Shown: positions 47,546 to 58,970, counted from the first letter of the stretch. The stretch: DNA of 64,000 bases from Imbricaverruca yamaguchii (GCA_034440575.1 JAOTOL010001450.1:186001-250000); one strand, 5' to 3'. Numbers and translations are program-made. The notes: generated by a model not told the origin, from the letters alone.

Positions 47546-48520
47546 CACGCGGAGGTGCACCCGATAGTCCGGGGTGCTGGCATCCATCATCGACAGTTTT
47601 TTTTTTTTTTGGGGGGGGAGGGGGTCTCCTATGTAATTTTTTTCGGGCATCTGTCCAGAAGCGGCCAACCGCGGTAATCTTGGCAACACTCACCAAATTC
47701 CTGGGTTCGCCCCTGGGTCCACGTGCAGTTTTTTTATCGGACGATGTGACTGAACAATGCACGTCACGTCCACATGACGTGAGACACGCAATGCGAGTCC
47801 AACGGTAAAGTAGCGCATCAAAAATGACGCTCTGATAAAATGCAGCTATGACAAAAGTGATGATTACCTGCCACTTCCACCAAACTCTTATTTTGCTCTG
47901 GTTTTCATGGGTTTTGAAATTCATAGTCGTGAGCGCAGGGCATATGCCTTCAGAGCATGTGTGTTCCTACACCTCCGTCTAGGTATGGTTCCATGTTTAT
48001 ATTTAGGCTGGGGTGCTGAATCTCGGTCACCGACCGTGCCATCAACTTGTCTGAACTTTCTCGCGCTTTTCAACGAACGTTGTCCTCATTCTGACACAAT
48101 GTCGGCCCTCGCCATGTTTCGTAAATGAGTGCACGTGCAATAAACCAGAAATATGCCGCATGAGTCCCTAATGACTCCATAAACTGCAACTTTACGAGAA
48201 AGCCTCCCTTATGCGAAGAACAATGCACCATTGTTCTCGTGTCGACTGGAAAGGAATCCAGACGCCGAATCGCAGTCCCCAGGAAATTACTTTCCGTTCC
48301 TCGAGTTCTGAGCGCGGGTGGCTGATGGCTGAGGGTGGCGTGCCGAGCCGAATTCTTGTGTAGTTGGCAGCTGGTTCGTAAGCCGTGACGGGTGGCGTTC
48401 CTCATGAACGTGACTGCCGCTGCTGAGAGTCGGAACGAACGTCTCGCGTCTTGGGCCCATCCGCGTGTTCTAAGCCGCCATGCAAAAACATGCGATTTCG
48501 GTACGCTCCCCACCTCCCAT
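47546..48520. other. Unassigned sequence
   Basis: Poly-T followed by poly-G at about 47598-47625. Otherwise no gene or repeat is recognised. The long minus ORF at 47334-47924 mostly reads CpG-rich sequence. Confidence 0.35.
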
Positions 48521-48522
48521 CC

Positions 48523-48706
48523 GGGGCGGGGATGGCCGAGTGGTTAAGTTGTTGGGCTCCGGGTACCAAGGGTCCCGGGTTCGACACTAGCGCCGTTCAG
48601 GACATTTCCCGGTCCCGCGGCCCACCGGCGAAACAGTGTGGGCGGCGCCATTAGCCGTGAATGTGCATAAAGTGCGTCGTGAACCACCCAATAAACAGAC
48701 AGACAG
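48523..48706 (+). mobile_element. Full-length tRNA-derived SINE (family 1)
   Basis: Same structure as the copy at 33397: A box TGGCCGAGTGGTTAAG, B box GGTTCGACAC, CCCACCGGCGAAACAGTGTG, GCGCCATTAGCCGTGAATG and tail AATAAACAGACAGACAG. No target duplication is visible, so it is probably older than the 33.4 kb copy. Confidence 0.92.
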
Positions 48707-48812
48707 CTACTGGGCTGATTTCCTCGAGCTCCCACGCCGTCGTCACCGGCACGCGTGCGCTGGGGAGAGGGAGATCGCGTGCGGGGCGTGGCCTCACTTT
48801 TCACTATCTTAA

Positions 48813-49151
48813 CTATTGGTTAGATAGGCAAAAATGGCACTCCCCCTCCATCTCCTCCAGCACACACTGCTCATAAAAGCTCGTGCGCCCATGACCAGAG
48901 CTGTTTCTATAATTGAACGGCACGCTGGGCTTTAGGTGTAAATGGAACTCTGCTCTCTGAATTTGAAGTTCTCCGGGCCGAGGTGCATGCCTCAAGGTCA
49001 ACTCTGCGAAATTACTTACATCAAGGTTCCGCAGGCGGAAATAATCAGTGGGATCACCCAAAGCCACACATGCAGAACTCATCAATGGGATCATGAACGG
49101 CAGCAGGAGGAAATGCCATGCTGGATGGGAATGGGTGGCATTGTGGTCCAT
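48813..49151 (-). CDS. Candidate exon: activin/TGF-beta prodomain-like
   Basis: A 112-codon ORF. Residues 12-30 are hydrophobic (signal- or membrane-like). Residues 47-75 contain SNFAEL, LTLRH and IQRAEFHLHLKP. This matches the order of the conserved TFAE/SFAE, L-F/Y and RAE-LxLYLK strands of activin/inhibin-beta type TGF-beta propeptides. On minus an acceptor-like TTTCGCAG/AG falls within FAE (exon would start at about 49003), close to where vertebrate activin genes have an intron as I recall. A donor-like GTAAGT lies just upstream (49019-49014). No cystine-knot domain or RXXR cleavage site is present in this ORF. If real, other exons are elsewhere. The C-terminal part (SFYEQCVLEEMEGECHFC) does not fit the family, so the true exon may end earlier. 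It could be chance, but it is the most gene-like ORF outside the repeats. Confidence 0.3.
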   Translation of the reverse strand: MDHNATHSHPAWHFLLLPFMIPLMSSACVALGDPTDYFRLRNLDVSNFAELTLRHAPRPGELQIQRAEFHLHLKPSVPFNYRNSSGHGRTSFYEQCVLEEMEGECHFCLSNQ

Positions 49152-50355
49152 CAGGCTTGACGATCTGTCGCTGGCTAGTAGTTTATGTTGGAATGTCTTT
49201 CTCTGCTTTCAGTAATTGAATCATCTCACCTGTTAACAGCATGTCAATGGTGGTTAATGTTCGGCCTGCGTGCAATAGGTATATGCATTAGGATTATTAA
49301 CCTGCAAACCACTAATCAATTAAATCTCGATCAGCGTCTTTTTCATGCAATGTCATGAACATAGTGTCACAATAATAATCATTTTCGGATACAGAACTGA
49401 ACTGAATGGTTGTGTGACCAATGCAAAGCCACTCATCCAGAATCGCATCACTTCACTTAATGGATGGCATCAACCATGTTGATCTTGGTTACACCACCTT
49501 TACCATTTTGATTACACCACCTTCACCACTTTCACCACACCACCTCCATCAGATGTTGGCTTAGAAAAGAATACAGAAGAACAGCTGATCGCCCCGGTGG
49601 AGCGATCTTAATATACCATAGTGTAGTACCCAAAGGTCGTGCAACTTAATCGATATTAGCCAAGAATCCCACGAATTCTATCAACATCGTTTTTATGTAC
49701 TCATCTTACCTTTGATGTGCTCATACTCTATCCTACATCCGGCTGAAGCTTGTGCCAGATTACACCGACACTGTACGCCAAGATCGGTCGCCCTGGCAAC
49801 GTCAGGGACGCAAAGGAGACGGCAATCTCAATAGAGATGCTGGGGTTTAAAAAAGGAGTCACGTTTAGACAAGGCCGAGAAGAGTATTAAAAAGCGGATT
49901 AGCTACGAGTCCAAACGTCCTCATTCACTACGAAAAGCAGTTTCAAAACAGAACCGCCCAACCTCAATCCCGAGGACGGTTGTGTGATATCACAGGTACG
50001 CCAACTTCGCGGAAACAAGCGATCACTACCAAGTGCTAGTGCTGGACAGTACCACATCATTGTGAACATTAATATCTTCCAATAATTAATGGGTTCGAAT
50101 GCTCATCACGAAGTAATTTAAGCATGTTAATCATTTCCTTTTTTGTCGAAATCTTGCAGACTTCATGCCATATCATTTACAGCGACAAGAACTTTAAGCA
50201 GTATTATTGGTTCAAAATGTTCCTCCTGTAATCATATGCCTATTAAGAGAGAAGATATAAAAGGTTCTCAGTTTTTTTTATTCAGTTAAATATTAGAAAC
50301 TAACTGAAATATTAACCTCCATTAACTGCACACAATATAAAATAGCAGAGGGATT
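49152..50355. other. Unassigned AT-rich sequence
   Basis: A short repeat of TTACACCACCTT/TTCACCAC occurs at about 49487-49553. Nothing else is recognised. Confidence 0.4.
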
Positions 50356-50357
50356 AT

Positions 50358-50720
50358 ATGTAGGTGGCTATATATGTATGTGAGAGTATAAGTAGATCAG
50401 CATGCATATGCATATGCGAGGATGCATGTGCATGTGTATTTATGTGCTTAATTGCGTGTATATGTAAGTGTGCATATGCAGGTGTGTATGTGCAGGTGTG
50501 TGTACGTACATGTGTGTGAATGGGTATGCATGCATATGTGTGTATGTTTATGTATGTGTTTGTTGGTATATGTGTATGTACGTGGATTTGCATAAATTAT
50601 TTGTGTGAGCGCACATGTGCTGATATATGTAAAGTATATGTAAGTGTAGGTGTATATGTTTCATGTACGCCTACACATGCACATACTTCACATTTACATT
50701 TGCATGTGAATGTAATATCA
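50358..50720. repeat. Degenerate (TATGTG)n microsatellite
   Basis: About 360 bp of interrupted TATGTGTATG-type sequence. Mirror ORFs rich in H/T/Y on minus come from it. Confidence 0.85.
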
Positions 50721-52395
50721 CATTTAGAGTGGGAGTATTCCCTTCCGTGATGTTTATGGTGGTGAAGCCCCTGCGTGCAATGGTTGACTCTGCTGAGTCG
50801 GAGGTGCCCCAGCAGCCCAGCTGCTCTCGACGTGCTACACTCCATCACGCGCATGCATAATGAAACACGGGTGGCATAAAAATTCGTCGATGCAAATTCA
50901 ACCTTTCACGTGCTTTGGACTTGATTGGCCTTGGCTTCGTCGAACCGCCGCGGCGAGTGTGGTACTGTGTCGACTTGTCGCCGGATCAGGCAGGCGTGTC
51001 GACATTCCTGCGGCGGCGAAAACGGCCATGTTGTGAGTCAGAGGTGTCGGCCATCACGTCGCTGATCGGCGACCAAATGCAGCGTCGGAAATGGTCTCAG
51101 CAAGATGGCGAGGCGCGCCCCGCTCAGTGCTGTGGGTCATCTCACTTAGTGCAGAGGCGGGGATAGGGGAGGGGAGCTGCATCAGCGGCTGGAGTTGGCT
51201 GACAGGTGAGCAAAAGTCGACCTCAAACCACAATTTCGTCGGGGAGCGTGGGCGAGAATCATGAAGGCGAGTATCATGATTGCATACACAGGTACTACAA
51301 ATGGAAACCCAACGGGGTTGTCCTTTGTCAGTGGAGCCGATCCGAAGCAGTATTCGGTTGGAAGCACTTGGAACCAAATACTGTTTTATATCGCCTCCTC
51401 CAACTTCCAGAATGCGAGGTAAAAGTAGCGTCTCTTCCACCCCATCGCGCTAAATCATAAATCATTTCCAGCAGCGTTTTCCGTCCGGGCGCGTAAGTTG
51501 CATCGACAGCATGGAAACATTACCCCGCTGCCACAAACAGACAGGAAGCGGTAGCAGGACGCGCGAGTCGTCAGAAGCCGACGATGTCTTCCGGAGCTTC
51601 GTGCAAGTATGCGAACATCTCAACATCACTGCACCGGTGCTCCACAACGCGTACACAACAGCCACATAATGTGCGCTGCGGGCGGCGGTGATGAGCCAAA
51701 AATATCGCCCGGTGTCATCTCGTGGCAGATTCCGAGCCGAATCTTGGTCGCAGATCTCGTGATCTCTTCACCTCCTACACAGTGCCAGGTTCAACTCGGC
51801 AGGCGCTTTGGCTGTCCGGCTTCCAGCCAAAACAGCCGTCTCAGCTGTCCGTCCAGAACAGCATAACATCAACACCAACGTACAACGCAAGGACACCAAA
51901 TTTGAAACGCTGCGTGAGTAAAAGTAACAGGACGAAGGGAAAATGCGCCCAAAGACATCGAACATCAGTTTCCACACCATCAACCACTCCCACACCTCAC
52001 ACTAGGTAAGCACACTTATAACCATGCTGCATGTGGGCAACTACCCCACCCCCTCAAAACACCCGGGTGCACACCAAAAGGAGCATAGTATTTTATTTAA
52101 TGTTCCAGTGATGACCATAGACAAATGACTTTTCGTCTTCCTGATGACTGACGAACGAACTTGTCACGAATACTATGGCTACGTTTGTTTTAGGTAGAGC
52201 ATTCCCCTAATATGCACACGTACCGGTTTCCATCTGGATGACTTGCAACTAATCACCTATTCTAATTGGTTCAATGGAACCAATGGTGTAGCTTGACCTA
52301 TTGGTGCGGGTCCAAGCGCCCACAGACCGCAGAGGGACGTTCCGTGTTGAAGCGGAGTGTCGACAACGCCGTGCAGACCCGCGAGACTGGCAGAT
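50721..52395. other. Unassigned sequence with a moderately CpG-rich part
   Basis: 50935-51130 is CpG-rich (CGAACCGCCGCGGCGAG, ATTCCTGCGGCGGCG). ORFs such as 51206-51460 plus and 51054-51440 minus carry no recognised motif. Confidence 0.35.
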
Positions 52396-52397
52396 TG

Positions 52398-53172
52398 TCA
52401 CAGTCCGGCGGTCAGCTTCGTGACGCCCTATCGCGACCCTCGTCAGTCCGGCGGTCAGCTTCGTGACGCCCTATCGCGACCCTCGTCAGTCCGGCGGTCA
52501 GCTTCGTGACGCCCTATCGCGACCCTCGTCAGTCCGGCGGTCAGCTTCGTGACGCCCTATCGCGACCCTCGTCAGTCCGGTGGTCAGCTTCGTGACGCCC
52601 TTTCGCGACCCTCGTCAGTCCGGCGGTCAGCTTCGTGACGCCCTTTCGCGACCCTCGTCAGTCCGGCGGTCAGCTTCGTGACGCCCTTTCGCGACCCTCG
52701 TCAGTCCGGCGGTCAGCTTCGTGACGCCCTTTCGCGACCCTCGTCAGTCCGGCGGTCAGCTTCGTGACGCCCTTTCGCGACCCTCGTCAGTCCGGCGGTA
52801 GCTTCGTGAGCTTTGCGCTCGTAGTCGGGTCAGCTTCGTGACGCCCTTTCGCGACCCTCGTCAGTCCGGCGGTCAGCTTCGTGACGCCCTTTCGCGACCC
52901 TCGTCAGTCCGGCGGTCAGCTTCGTGACGCCCTTTCGCGACCCTCGTCAGTCCGGCGGTCAGCTTCGTGACGCCCTTTCGCGACCCTCGTCAGTCCGGCG
53001 GTCAGCTTCGTGACGAGCTGTTGCCGCCCTCGTCAGTCCGGCGGTCAGCTTCGTGACGCCCTATCGCGACCCTCGTCAGTCCGGTGGTCAGCTTCGTGAC
53101 GCCCTTTCGCGACCCTCGTCAGTCCGGCGGTCAGCTTCGTGACGAGCTGTTGCCGCCCTCGCCATCGCGACA
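52398..53172. repeat. 43-bp minisatellite, about 18 copies
   Basis: Units start CAGTCCGGCGGTCAGCTTCG at 52401, 52444 and so on, exactly 43 bp apart, and end TCGCGACCCTCGT. Early units have CCCTATCGCG, later ones CCCTTTCGCG. A variant with GACGAGCTGTTGCCGCCC appears twice near the end (about 53010 and 53140). This implies duplication of a three-unit block. Confidence 0.95.
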
Positions 53173-53541
53173 GGTTCGACGTCCTGCTGCTGCCCCTCTC
53201 GCGTGCGGTCGGCGTACCTGCGACAGGGTCGGATACAGGACATGTGTCCCTCTCCTCGTGGAAACGTTGTTCGCCTCTGACCAGGAAAAGCCCGAGTGAT
53301 ATCCGCCCCCTCTACCCGCCCCCCAGCCGCCACTTTTTTAAAACCAGTGTCTGACAACTCTGCCTATTCCTCTCGAATGAATGGGGGCCACTTCAGTATA
53401 CTCTCAAGTTGTACTCCTCCCCCGTTCAACAAACCAACAAACGTTCAGCCCCTCCAGACGAGTCCCCCCTCCCTATACAGATTCCTGGATGCACCCTTGG
53501 CCTGCGACCAGCCGATGCGCACCGTTGCAGCCACTCACGGT

Positions 53542-55635
53542 CATGTCGGTACCGACGGTAGGGACCGTACCACGGCCTGTATGTCGGTACCGACGGTAGT
53601 GACCGTACCACGGCCTGTATGTCGGTACCGACGGTACCGTACCACGGCCTGATGTCGGACCGTACCACGGCCTGTATGTCGGTGCCGACGGTAGGACCGT
53701 ACCGCGACCTGTATGTCGGTACGCGGTACTGTATGTCGGTACCGACGGTACGGACCGTACCACGGCCTGTATGTCGGTACCGACGGTAGTGACCGTACCA
53801 CGGCCTGTATGTCGGTACCGACGGTACGGACCGTACCACGGCCTGTATGTCGGTACCGACGGTAAGGACCGTACCACGGCCTGTATGTCGGTACCGACGG
53901 TAGGGACCGTACCACGGCCTGTATGTCGGTACCGACGGTAGTGACCGTACCGCGACCTGTATGTCGGTACCGACGGTACGGACCGTACCACGGCCTGTAT
54001 GTCGGTACCGACGGTAGGGACCGTACCACGGCCTGTATGTCGGTACCGACGGTAGGGACCGTACCACGGCCTGTATGTCGGTACCGACGGTAGTGACCGT
54101 ACCACGGCCTGTACGTCGGTACCGACGGTACGGACCGTACCGCGACCTGTATGTCGGTACCGACGGTAGTGACCGTACCACGGCCTGTATGTCGGTACCG
54201 ACGGTACGGACCGTACCACGGCCTGTATGTCGGTACCGACGGTACGGACCGTACCACGGCCTGTATGTCGGTACCGACGGTACGGACCGTACCACGGCCT
54301 GTATGTCGGTACCGACGGTAGTGACCGTACCACGGCCTGTATGTCGGTACCGACGGTATGGACCGTACCACGACCTGTATGTCGGTACCGACGGTAGTGA
54401 CCGTACCACGGCCTGTATGTCGGTACCGACGGTACGGACCGTACCACGGCCTGTATGTCGGTACCGACGGTACGGACCGTACCACGGCCTGTATGTCGGT
54501 ACCGACGGTAGTGACCGTACCACGGCCTGTATGTCGGTACCGACGGTAGGGACCGTACCACGGCCTGTATGTCGGTACCGACGGTAGTGACCGTACCACG
54601 GCCTGTATGTCGGTACCGACGGTAGGACCGTACCACGGCCTGTATGTCGGTCGGTAACCGTACCGTATGTCGGTACCGACGGTAGTGACCGTACCACGGC
54701 CTGTATGTCGGTACCGACGGTAGGGACCGTACCACGGCCTGTATGTCGGTACCGACGGTACGGACCGTACCGCGACCTGTATGTCGGTACCGACGGTACG
54801 GACCGTACCACGGCCTGTATGTCGGTACCGACGGTACGGACCGTACCTGTATGTCGGTACCGACGGTAGGGACCGTACCACGGCCTGTATGTCGGTACCG
54901 ACGGTACGGACCGTACCACGACCTGTATGTCGGTACCGACGGTAGTGACCGTACCACGGCCTGTATGTCGGTACCGGACGGACGTAAGGCTTACCACGGC
55001 CTGTATGTCGGTACCGACGGTACGGACCGTACCACGACCTGTATGTCGGTACCGACGGTAGGACCGTACCCGGTACCGACGGTAGTGACCGTACCACGGC
55101 CTGTATGTCGGTACCGACGGTAGGGACCGTACCACGACGGTAACCGATACCGGCCTGTATGTCGGTACCGACGGTAGTGACCGTACCGCGACCTGTATGT
55201 CGGTACCGACGGAGCGACCTGTATGTCGGTACCGACGGTAGTGACCGTACCACGACCTGTATGTCGGTACCGACGGTAGTGACCGTACCACGGCCTGTAT
55301 GTCGGTACCGACGGTACGGACCGTACCACGGCCTGTATGTGGTCCCGACCTGTATCTCGGTACCGACGGTAGGACCGTACCCGCCTGTATGTCGGTACCG
55401 ACGGTAGGGACCGTACCCCTGTATGTCGGTACCGACGGTAGGGACCGTATGTTGGCGCGACCCTGTATGTCGGTACCGACGGTATACCCCCTGTATGTCG
55501 GTACCGACGGTACGGACCGTACCACGGCCTGTATGTCGGTACCGACGGTACGGACCGTACCACGGCCTGTATGTCGGTACCGACGGTAGTGACCGTACCG
55601 CGACCTGTATGTCGGTACCGACGGTAAGGACCATG
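53542..55635. repeat. 38-bp double-palindrome satellite array, about 54 copies
   Basis: Each unit contains the perfect palindrome GTCGGTACCGAC, then GGTA-NNN-ACCGTACC, where NNN is CGG, GTG or GGG, then ACGGCCTGTAT. With CGG the second block is a palindrome except for its centre. Starts are 38 bp apart (53771, 53809, 53847). Degenerate units cluster at the edges and at 54640-54670, 54960-55160 and 55200-55500. All three minus frames stay open because the unit has no stop codon there, giving artefact ORFs of 839, 700 and 494 codons. Confidence 0.95.
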
Positions 55636-55639
55636 ACCT

Positions 55640-56280
55640 GCATTTCTTTGGTGACCTCTCAATGGGCACACACTGTGCTAAAACTGCAGCGGGTTGGGTG
55701 CGTTTCGTCCGCCACCTTTTCTTCAAACAGGCGACACGAATGACTGCTATTTCTGTTTCCGGACACGCGTCCGAGGACATTGCCATTTTAATCCAACGGA
55801 GCATGACTTTCTCCCGGAAATCGGACTTGACAACAACTTTCCGTTTTTCCCTCACAGCGCGATCCGGAATATTGAGAAGCTGTCGGCACAGGCTAAATAT
55901 TGGAGAGTGCATAAGCCGGAGAAAATTGTGACTCATAATGTGCAACTGGGGCCTGTTTGCAATGCAAAGAATTAGCCATATCCAAATGGTTGCGCATTTT
56001 TCCTTTCCCTTGCACGATAATGATAGATATAAACTGAATCAGTCTTGATTCGCATTTGGACAAGGCGCGTAATCAAAACGTGCGAAATCATGTTATCAAA
56101 CTGTATTCAACATCCACTACTTATTTGCATTCAACCTGGTGCAGATTGCGAACGGTTAGCTCAGTTTAAACTTTGTTCTGTTACCTGACGTTTGCTTGAC
56201 AGATACAAAATCGCCAAGAAAATGCCACGGCTGAAAAGACGGCGATTTTCAATCAAACTTCAATACAACCTTTCTAGATA
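55640..56280. other. Unassigned sequence
   Basis: Two overlapping plus ORFs (55662-55931, 55694-55975) and the N-terminal part of the long minus ORF share this sequence. None has a known motif. Confidence 0.35.
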
Positions 56281-56345
56281 GATAAATAAGTAAATAAATA
56301 AACATATATTTATATATATGTATAAATATGCATTTATATATGCAT
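56280..56345. repeat. AT-rich low-complexity tract
   Basis: TAAATAAATAAA followed by TATATATATG and ATATATGCATG repeats. Confidence 0.7.
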
Positions 56346-56499
56346 GTATTGGGCAGCGACCAGCACCGGTTCAATTGACCATTCAGGAGTGCTCTGAACC
56401 ACACATTCACTCCGACCTCCACCCCTTCGACCTCTATGTACTTCGCCACTCCTGCGAGCACTGTTCCCATCTGCCGTCCCGCCTCCGTAAAGTCTTCAT

Positions 56500-56625
56500 G
56501 ACGCCGCCTCTGCCAAGGCCTGAGCGTTGAACTCTTGATCGTGGGTCGCGTGTTCGGATTCCGCAAGGGGCAGAATTATCGTGTCCACCCGTGACAAATC
56601 GATGTGAGCGGTTGGCGGCGTTATG
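56500..56625 (+). mobile_element. tRNA-derived SINE (family 7)
   Basis: TCTGCCAAGGCCTGAGCG (A box) and GTGTTCGGATTCCGC (B box) are spaced about 35 bp apart, followed by a GGCAGAATTATCGTGTCCAC body. On minus it translates as CGIRTRDPRSRVQRSG, a peptide familiar as a translated tRNA-SINE artefact. Confidence 0.6.
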
Positions 56626-56737
56626 TAGCCAAACAGTGGAATGCGTCGTAAAGGACTCCAAGGTTCTTCTTCCGTCAAGACCTGCCTGTCCTCTGCGGGC
56701 TATCACGAGCATACCGTGATCGGCATGCCATGACACT

Positions 56738-57036
56738 CGTCGTCCGGTCGCCACCCCCGCAGGCGGTTCTAGGGTCACCTCGTCGTCCGGTAACCAACCC
56801 GCAGGCGGCTCTGGGGTCACCTCCTCTTCATCGTCCAGTCACCACCCCGCAATGGGCGCAAAATGACCCTAGATGTCGACGCGCCCCTAAACTCCAATCC
56901 GCCACCCCCACCCCCGAAGGCGACCTGGGATTACCTCCTCTTCATCGTCCAGTCACCACCCCCGCAGGCGACCTGGGATTACCTCCTCTTCATCGTCCAG
57001 TCACCGCGCCCGCAGGCGGTTCCGGGGTCACCTCGT
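56738..57036. repeat. 42-48 bp minisatellite, about 6 copies, split by a hairpin tail
   Basis: CCCGCAGGCGG/CCCGCAGGCGA recurs at about 56759, 56801, 56964 and 57012, with TCCTCTTCATCGTCCAGTCA between. A non-repeat insert at 56851-56905 interrupts the array. Confidence 0.8.
56851..56905 (+). mobile_element. Retroelement-like 3' hairpin tail (second copy)
   Basis: GGGCGC (56854-56859) pairs with GCGCCC (56881-56886) around AAAATGACC-GTCGA, followed by CTAAACTCCAATCC. Layout and several blocks (ATGGGCGC, ATGACC, CGCGCCCCTAA) match 10131-10190. Confidence 0.5.
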
Positions 57037-57335
57037 CGCGCAGTGCGTTGCCCACTGTCGGCGCGAGCGGCGGCCGGCCGGGCGGCGGCGGCCTTTTTGC
57101 CGCGCTCACGTGGAGAAAAACGGCGCGAGAGCAGCCGTGACCGGCGCGCCGGAAGTGGTCGCACCGCAGCCTGAGCGAGGCCAGACAGCGCGTCACGGCC
57201 GGCGCGTCATTACACCTGATAATGACACCTAATTATTCTGATTAGCAGCGTATGTGATATCACACCGGCGCGCCGGCTCCTCGCCCCGCGACCGGGAGCG
57301 ACGGTGGCGGCGCGACGCGAGCTGCGAGCCGCCGC
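57037..57335. promoter_or_regulatory. CpG-rich segment with a structured AT-rich core
   Basis: At 57207-57263, inside CpG-rich sequence, lie TCATTA-CACCTGA-TAATGA (6-bp inverted arms), a second CACCTAATTAT, GATTAGCA and the palindrome GTGATATCAC (57254-57263). GGCGCGCC sites flank it. The density of homeodomain-type cores and symmetry suggests a protein-binding regulatory element. Confidence 0.4.
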
Positions 57336-57339
57336 GCCG

Positions 57340-57730
57340 GCCGACCCGCCCCCGGGCACCGCCCGCGCCGACTGACCCGCCCCCAGGCACCGCCCAGGGC
57401 ACCGCCCCCGGGCACCGCCCGCGCCGGCTGACCCACCCCCGGGCACCGCCCCGGACCCCCCGGCACCGCCCCGGGCACCGCCCCCGGGCACCGCCCGCGC
57501 CGGCTGACCCGCCCCGGGTACCGCCCCCGGGCACCGCCCGCGCCGACTGACCCGCCCCCGGGCACCGCCCCGGGCACCGCCCCCGGGCACCGCCCGGCAC
57601 CCCCCGGCACCGCCCCCGGGCACCGCCCCGGGCACCGCCCCGGGCACCGCCCCCAGGCACCGCCCAGGGCACCGCCCCCGGGCACCGCCCCCGGGCACCG
57701 CCCCCGGGCACCGCCCCCGGGCACCGCCCG
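57340..57730. repeat. GC-rich minisatellite, GGGCACCGCCCC-type
   Basis: A 12-13 bp unit (CCCGGGCACCGCC) is repeated about 25 times and mixed with a longer form that includes GCGCCGACTGACCCGCCCC. Gly/Ala/Pro/Arg ORFs on minus are artefacts. Confidence 0.92.
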
Positions 57731-58925
57731 TGTCGACGAGCCGCGGCGCCGCCGGTCTGGAGGTGCCGGCCAGTGGTGGCTGTTGCGATGGTCGGGCAGG
57801 TGCCAGGAGCGAGAGCCAGACTGGCTCGCCGTTCTCGCCGCGCCAACACAGCCTGACTGGACACTCGACTTTTAGTTTGCAAATGATTTACCCCGTCTTG
57901 AGACGCGTTATAGCACGCCGGCATGGGCTTCGCAAAAAGTATTATGTGGGCGGAGGAAGGGGGAGGGTCTGGAGTAGCAGGGTCCTAGGCCCATCATTTT
58001 CACGTACCGTTCGTAGGCGTAGAGCGGATGTAAATATGGTGAGCCTTCCGCCCGTCGTTCTCAGAGCCCATGCTTCCTCGCCTATAAGCATAATGACTTA
58101 TTATTCAGATGCATCGTGGATGCAATCAACGTCGACCCGTCTTACACTCAAAGCAGTCAGATGAGTTTTGGAAGCAAGGCTGTAATTCTCAGTCCCAAAT
58201 TTGGCAATGTTGGCCGATGTATTTCCACATATATTTGGTTTTAACCTGCTAAATTTTGTAAGCGCTACCGGGAATCATAAATCTAGTTGGTGACCATCTT
58301 GCCCAAAGTCATGGAAACCTGCGTTATAGGTTGCGGATGCGCATATGGTTTCCGTTGCATTCCAGGCTTCGCAAAAGTTCCCCATTGCTACCATGTGGCC
58401 GTTGGTGGAGAATTGCATGTGTTTTCAGGGATGTTTTCCATTAGTTACAGCGGGCACTGAAAACGCTCTGGGGTGTTTTCTCATTAGGTTCTGTTTAGAA
58501 GTTTTAGGGGTGATTCCAAGCTTCAGGGGTGCGCAGACACCCCAAAAGAATATATTTATCTGCCCATGCACGAATATATTTATCCACCCATGGCTTAGAT
58601 TGACGTGGAAGTCCGCGCCGTAAGTCATCCACACTTATAAAATGCATATAAAATGTATTTCGATGTTACCCGTTAGTTCCTGTATGTTTGGGCCAGAGCG
58701 TCCTGGCAAACGTAGGGCTGAATAGCCAAGCGCACCTTCGGATAGAAGAGTGGAAAAGTGTTCCCTACCATGGCAGTAAGAATTCCGACGACGACGAAAC
58801 TCGTGTTGTGTCTATTTTACATGATAATATTTTCCCAATAAATTGTCCTTAAAGCCGTCTTTAATTTCAATTTTTTTTTTAATCGTGGGCAAAAACCACC
58901 CCAAACCAGCCATCCGTCACTGAAT
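57731..58925. other. Unassigned sequence
   Basis: A 24-bp direct duplication (GAATATATTTATC-GCCCATG-C type) lies at about 58548-58595. No gene is recognised. Confidence 0.4.
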
Positions 58926-58933
58926 GATTTGTT

Positions 58934-58970
58934 CAGTGACGTGACCAGGCAGATGCAGGTCACGTCACTG
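58934..58970. other. Perfect hairpin, 13-bp arms, with CRE/E-box-like half sites
   Basis: CAGTGACGTGACC (58934-58946) and GGTCACGTCACTG (58958-58970) pair perfectly around an 11-nt loop. Just upstream CACTGAA and TTCAGTG form a smaller hairpin, and GCAGGTCACGTCCAGGCAGA repeats part of it downstream. Confidence 0.85.

Noticed and set aside
53426..55945. 839-, 700- and 494-codon minus-strand ORFs
   Set aside because: They read a 38-bp tandem repeat whose unit lacks stops in all minus frames. All three frames give the same cyclic peptide, so none is a gene.
56434..56820. 128-codon minus ORF with CGIRTRDPRSRVQRSG
   Set aside because: The peptide is the reverse translation of a tRNA-derived SINE head, a common annotation artefact.
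57210..57924. Gly/Ala/Arg-rich minus ORFs resembling collagen or low-complexity proteins
   Set aside because: They translate a GC-rich 12-13 bp minisatellite and change frame identity without a conserved domain.
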